Positions 59,715-64,000 of a DNA stretch of 64,000 nt are shown here, in pieces. Every line of letters starts with the position of its first letter. Within the stretch, counting starts at the first letter, position 1. Made by a program: the position numbers and the translations under genes. Under the pieces are notes generated by a model. The model was not told where the DNA came from. It did no database searches and saw nothing but the letters and a program-made list of their open reading frames with translations. This stretch comes from Hexactinellida sp. DTS-2022 (Eukaryota; Porifera; Hexactinellida): the NCBI GenBank assembly GCA_028753945.1, contig JAPNXP010000010.1, positions 2,297,042 to 2,361,041 of the forward strand, read 5' to 3'.

Positions 59715-60969
59715 CTTATACACAAAAATTGATTTCCACTCAAACTGAGTGGGTTCCCCTTGAAGCAAATGCAATGCCACTTTAACCGTATTGGCTGCCA
59801 CTTAAACCGCGTGAGAATAGATTGGATACATACAAATTAAGCAGACACTCACTGGCTGACATTCCTTCCAACTTTTATTTAGATAGTGATGCGTTCTATT
59901 CAACGATGCGTACTTGTATATAAAGCTTTTTTATTCTTAAATTCAATTTTTAAAAAGTGGCCTTTGCAGCGGCGTACCAACGGGTGGACAACTGGGCGGC
60001 GCTATTTTGTAGACGGACTTTAGGTAATACATGATTAAGTATACTATTTATGTTTACAATTGATTCATGGAGTTCATAGGGTTAATTGATGTCCAAATGG
60101 TGAATGATTTGGTGTTATGATCCCTGGATGTAATCAACTGATATTCTTTTTTCTTAATTTATAGGGCTCTATCCCCATTGTATGCTTCACTAATACCTTG
60201 TAATTTCCGCTTGTATCCTCAGGCTTCGTCTCTTGTGTAAAATATACCCAGAACAGCAGTATGATATTCAATGATAGTAACGAGTTTATTACCTTAACTA
60301 AGTGTCATTAATTTTCCTGTTGCTTTTCCCCTGGTCCCCACTGATCTATTTCCAGCTCCTTCAGAGTCAGACCCCATACTGACAATTAATCCTCCAATAC
60401 TTTTGACCTATTGACACAATAAATCAGTCCTTTGTTCCCAAGTTCAATACAAGAATTCCCTAAGACTACCTATTATAGACTATAGTACATTATAATTTTG
60501 TCGACAAAATTGAGTCAATCATATTTGACAGTATTTACCAAGAGTCTATAATTTACTAGTTCATCCATGGTCCAAGTACATTCAACTGCGGCATTTCCTT
60601 AGAGTTTAGAGTGCTATGTTATCATTATTGTGTGTGTAGGCATTATTAATATATGAGGTTTATAATGTACTAAGTTAGCTATTAACTTATTGTATAACTT
60701 AAAATAGAAATTAGTGTAGAACTGTTTCATCGTAACTTAACACGCATCGTAACTTGACACACACCATGGATATACATGTGCCATTGTAACTTGACACACT
60801 TATCGTGTATGTATTTGATTATCTCAAACCAATCCCTTGTTTCGTTTGTAATTCTGTATTATATATATATATAGTATATATGGCTATATATATATATATA
60901 TTTGGATTCACTTAATTAAATAAACGTTTATTTCTCTTTTACCCCTCGTTCGTTGTTTATTTCATCTCT
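59715..60969. other. Intergenic DNA; TA microsatellite
   Basis: A TATATA-rich stretch lies at 60860-60902. TCGTAACTTGACACAC-like motifs repeat three times at 60730-60800. No gene is supported; a promoter for the gene at 60970 would lie here but I cannot place it. Confidence 0.4.
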
Positions 60970-62531
60970 ATGAATTATATCGAATACGACAATCTAATAC
61001 AATATCTATCCGGTGGAACCTACCCACTCGATGTTCAAGAAAAAGGACGATATGCACAGGCTAATTTCCGCAGAAGAGCGTCACATTTTCGAGTGAAAGA
61101 TCAAAAGTTATACAAGGTTTGCAAATCAATAATATAACGAATTTAACATGTAGAAGATAATACTCTATTCTCCTTCTTTTAGATCATTATTAATAAAATG
61201 GGCGTTCCAGAAAGTTTAGAATACCCTCGTACAAGTTCTGAAATTCAAAAGATACAAGATGACAATCATATTGATCATCCAGGCATCAACGCTATGCAAG
61301 CTTCAATTAGACAACAGTATTTTTGGGATAATATGTACAAGGATATCGAAGAATACGTGAGTTGTTTTGCAGGGCCGTATCCACTGGTCAGGTTGGTCAG
61401 GTTTCAACCTGACCACTTTTGATTGATTAATTTCCCAATATGGCACCACTCGGTCAGGTTGGTCAGAATAACCTGACCACTTTGTCCTTTTGGCCAGATT
61501 AACCTTACAACTCGGAAGGTTGGTCAGATTAACCCGACCACTTTGATTTTGGTGGCTACGGCCCTGTTTTGTGATTTTCTTACAGTTTATTTACTCAAAA
61601 TATTGTCTTTTCTTATACTCTAAGATAATTCACTCAATTATGTCAAGGATAATTAGTTGGTAGTTGATTCTAAATGGTAAATAATATGAATCCCAAATGT
61701 AATTAGTCAGCTGTTAGTGATAGACTTATTTCAGCTCTATTACCCGTATCGTATGTTTCCTACCGCACTTTATTGTAATTATTTTCAATTTTATGGAAAT
61801 ATTGATTAAAGCCCACCATACACGATGCAAGTTTGTTGCATGCAACAAGGTAAAGACAAGTTGCAACAATGTTGCATGTAATATGTTGCGTTTTCGTACA
61901 ACCTGTTGCATTAAATGCGAATACTGCTCTATTTCCACCGTCAACATCTTAATATACACGATGCAACACTGGTCAGTTGCATTATACAATGTTGCATCGT
62001 GTATGGTGGGCTTATTAATGGAATAATGATAAGGAGACGCCGCGTCATGCCTCCTCAGAGAGACTCCTTAAACAAGCTTACAAATTTAAATTTTTATAAA
62101 CAAATTAGATAGTAAAACTAGACTTTTCATTCACCGGAAAAAACACAACAATTTATTACTGGCCTAACGTATTGGGCAATTGTTGCAACCCAATTAATTA
62201 TATAATACTCTTCAAATAGGTAAGATCTTGTCATATATGTCAGATCACTTCTGCTAAGCTTCCCCAACCACAACGAGAACTCCAGCCAATTGTTCCACCC
62301 GAGAGACCATGGCAACATATAGGGGTGGATTTATTCACAGATATGCCTGAGAATGAGTTCAGTTACAAACACGTCCTCGTAATTGTATCCTATCTCAGCA
62401 AATTCGTCGTTGCTCGACCTCTCAAAACAAAAACAAGTTCCGAAGTTATTTCTGAATTGTTAAGTGTTTATCTCTTATCTGGAGTTCCAAACATTATACA
62501 ACACGATCAAGGAAGAGAATTCATGAGCAAG
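60970..62531 (+). CDS. Spliced integrase-core gene (GIN1/Ginger1-like), 5' part
   Basis: Three exons: 60970-61116 (ATG, ends TACAAG|GTTTGC), 61183-61356 (TTTTAG| to GAATAC|GTGAGT) and 62220-62531 (AAATAG| to AGCAAG|GTGAGT). All junctions are phase 0. The product begins MNYIEYDNLIQYLSGG. The zinc-binding H2C2 domain spans exons 2-3: NHIDHPG (two His), then EEY joined to VRSCHICQ (two Cys). The rve core starts at GVDLFTDMP (first Asp) and reaches QHDQGREF (second Asp). The catalytic Glu would lie beyond the window. There are no stops or shifts across 211 codons, unlike every transposon gene nearby. It could be a domesticated host gene or an active Ginger1-type transposase. Confidence 0.8.
61117..61182 (+). 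other. Intron 1 of the integrase-core gene
   Basis: 66 bases, GTTTGC ... CTTTTAG. Confidence 0.75.
61370..61566. repeat. Non-autonomous element, CAGGGCCGTA ends
   Basis: CAGGGCCGTATCCACTGG ... GGTGGCTACGGCCCTG with GGTTGGTCAG repeats inside. Only TTTTG is shared by the flanks. Related to 57751-58345. Confidence 0.75.
61809..62013. repeat. GATGCAAC MITE, complete copy
   Basis: AAGCCCACCATACACGATGC and its exact inverse are the ends; ATTA flanks both sides (61805-61808 and 62014-62017). TTGCATGCAAC palindromes lie inside. Same family as 640-842. Confidence 0.85.
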
Positions 62532-62660
62532 GTGAGTCATTTATTGGGGTACTTTGAGTTTTCGGGTGTCATTAAAAAAATCATTAAAAATCCACTAAAG
62601 TTTTATCAATTAAATAAACCTAACCTTTAATCAATAATTATTAATCAATAAAATGAAGTA

Positions 62661-62853
62661 CAGTCAGGTCTGTTTATTGTGAACAAGGTTTCGTATGCTT
62701 AATATGAAGATTTTTATTATGAACAAGCCCTATGGTCCCAATGTAACAACTTACATAGGATTTGTATTGAATTGAGTTCGCTTATTATGAAGTCTCTTTA
62801 TTATGAACACAATTTTTGGTCTCTTGAATATTCATAATAAAAGAACCTGACTG
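62661..62853. repeat. MITE with CAGTCAGGTC ends, 193 bp
   Basis: TA|CAGTCAGGTCTGTTTATTG ... TAAAAGAACCTGACTG|TA; TTATTATGAA repeats inside. Lies in intron 3 of the integrase-core gene if that gene continues. Confidence 0.85.
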
Positions 62854-63400
62854 TATATTGGGAATTGAATATTTGATATTTTCTTGTATGTTATAACCAA
62901 TTAAATTCAATTATACTTGAAAGACAGTAAGCATACTCTGATTAATATACTTATTATGATGTACGAGCCCTTCGGTCTCGGTCGCTTCGCGACCTTTGTT
63001 CGTTCGTGTTAGGCACTACGCGATGCAATTAACGGCCGCTTCGCGGCCTTTCACTCATCTAAAAGACAGTAATATTAATAATAAATAAGTTAACCTGTGG
63101 CTAGTATATTACACACACTACTTAACGCGCGCGCTTAAATTCATTCTGGGTTGTGATTCGTTAATGTAATCTGTTTGGGAACTGATGTGTTATGTATGTT
63201 ATTCTCATTACTTATTACTTATTAATTATTAGTTAATAATATTATATGATATTGGCTCAATAATTCTTAATTAAGGTAGCTCATTTCAGCTCCATTAAAA
63301 GGTTAGCTTGTTAGCTCAAATAAATTGAAACCCGTGGCTGATAAATTATCCGCAATTATTTATTTCAGTATATTATATTTTGCCATGTAATTTACTTAGC
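62854..63400. repeat. GC-rich GCTTCGC hairpins in AT-rich DNA
   Basis: GGTCGCTTCGCGACC (62978 onward) and GGCCGCTTCGCGGCC (63033 onward) are perfect short hairpins sharing the GCTTCGC core with different stems. No gene was recognised. Confidence 0.6.
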
Positions 63401-63506
63401 CTGGATTTAATATCTGCATAATAATGGTTTAATGATGAAAATAAGACCGCTTCGCGGTCTTATTCTCACCGTTAAACCATTATTATGCAGAGGTTAAATC
63501 CAGGGT
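63401..63506. repeat. 106-base near-perfect hairpin
   Basis: CCTGGATTTAATATCTGCAT pairs with ATGCAGAGGTTAAATCCAGG, pairing continues through AATAATGGTTTAA and its inverse, and the loop-proximal stem is AAGACCGCTTCGCGGTCTT. Confidence 0.85.
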
Positions 63507-64000
63507 TGTAAAATATTTGATTTAATTGATAGTAATAAAAACATATCAATCTCATAATTAGACAGATCTTAAATCCTTGATGAATCAACTACTTAATTAA
63601 TTTCATAATTTCAGTATAGGTTAGAAATTACGTAATTCCATTAATTGTCTTATTAATAGGAAGCCAATACAGGTGTAATAAATAAACAATGCATCAGAGA
63701 AGTTAACTACTCGAGTGCATTCTTGTTAACCAAACAAATCAGATCACACACATAGTGCTAAGAATAATATGATACATTTTAACTAATAACTTTCGTTAAT
63801 CACTCTTACTTGAATTGTTTGCAATAGAACACAATCGAAAATCGATTTTGCACTTTGCTATACCTGTGTTGGTACGATACACTATTTATCGTTGATTAGT
63901 GCAGGGACTAATTAATTAACTGTGTCACAATCAGAAGTAAATGGGAATTCGTGAACTGCTATCAGGTGTAGAAATTTGTGTACATCTAATGATTTGAATT
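63507..64000. other. Unassigned AT-rich DNA
   Basis: No supported gene or repeat; the next exon of the integrase-core gene was not found here. Confidence 0.4.

Larger units (their letters stand above)
61357..62219 (+). other. Intron 2 of the integrase-core gene, with two MITEs
   Basis: 863 bases, GTGAGT ... AAATAG. It contains the elements at 61370-61566 (13 bases after the donor) and 61809-62013, which account for nearly half its length. Confidence 0.8.

Noticed and set aside
62325-62630. Ty3/gypsy LTR retrotransposon integrase
   Set aside because: No LTR, protease or reverse transcriptase nearby, and the integrase is split by spliceosomal introns, so a GIN1/Ginger1-type gene fits better.

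Overview
This is an AT-rich nuclear fragment from an animal, almost certainly an invertebrate. Introns are spliced (GT-AG), and the transposon proteins (P/THAP, hAT, MULE with FLYWCH, integrase-type) are families common in metazoans. I cannot name the species or phylum. There are no bacterial genes, rRNAs, convincing tRNAs or CRISPR arrays.

The only gene that looks like host coding sequence is a WD40-repeat gene on the + strand. One exon lies at 2704-3113 and the next at 51248-51643; they join exactly in phase across a 48.1 kb intron. Most of the window is that intron, and it is packed with nested transposons. A second spliced gene, for an integrase-core (GIN1/Ginger1-like) protein, starts at 60970 and leaves the window after its third visible exon.

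Layout. 0-5 kb: MITEs and the first WD40 exon. 5.1-9.1 kb: a complete Ginger-like DNA transposon with long terminal inverted repeats (TIRs), a TATA target-site duplication (TSD) and a spliced, broken KRBA2-like integrase gene. 9.7-17.2 kb: MITEs, several with perfect TSDs. 17.5-20.9 kb: P-like copy A. 21.8-25.9 kb: a family-2 P-like element containing P-like copy B (gene on the minus strand). 27.9-33.4 kb: P-like copy C, split by a palindromic element that holds a hAT-type element that holds a foldback element. 33.5-35.4 kb: a GTF2IRD2-like hAT relic. 38.1-51.1 kb: P-like copy D, a 13 kb nest holding five MITE insertions, a 2.5 kb transposon coding for a widespread uncharacterised cysteine-rich protein, and P-like copy E, itself split by a ZMYM1-like hAT with a perfect 8-bp TSD. 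53.1-59.7 kb: a family-2 P-like element holding a MULE and two MITEs. 61-62.5 kb: the spliced integrase gene. 62.7-64 kb: a MITE and GC-rich hairpins.

No transposase reads through intact; most breaks are single-base frameshifts, stops or insertions. Because P-like copies A and D are paralogous, copy A supplies empty sites that date and delimit the insertions in D. Main results: (1) the P-like elements make 7-bp, not 8-bp, TSDs; (2) the orphan cysteine-rich family is carried by a discrete element with CACTA-like ends and a 3-bp TSD; (3) the Ginger-like element is complete at both ends; (4) one host intron holds the whole nest.
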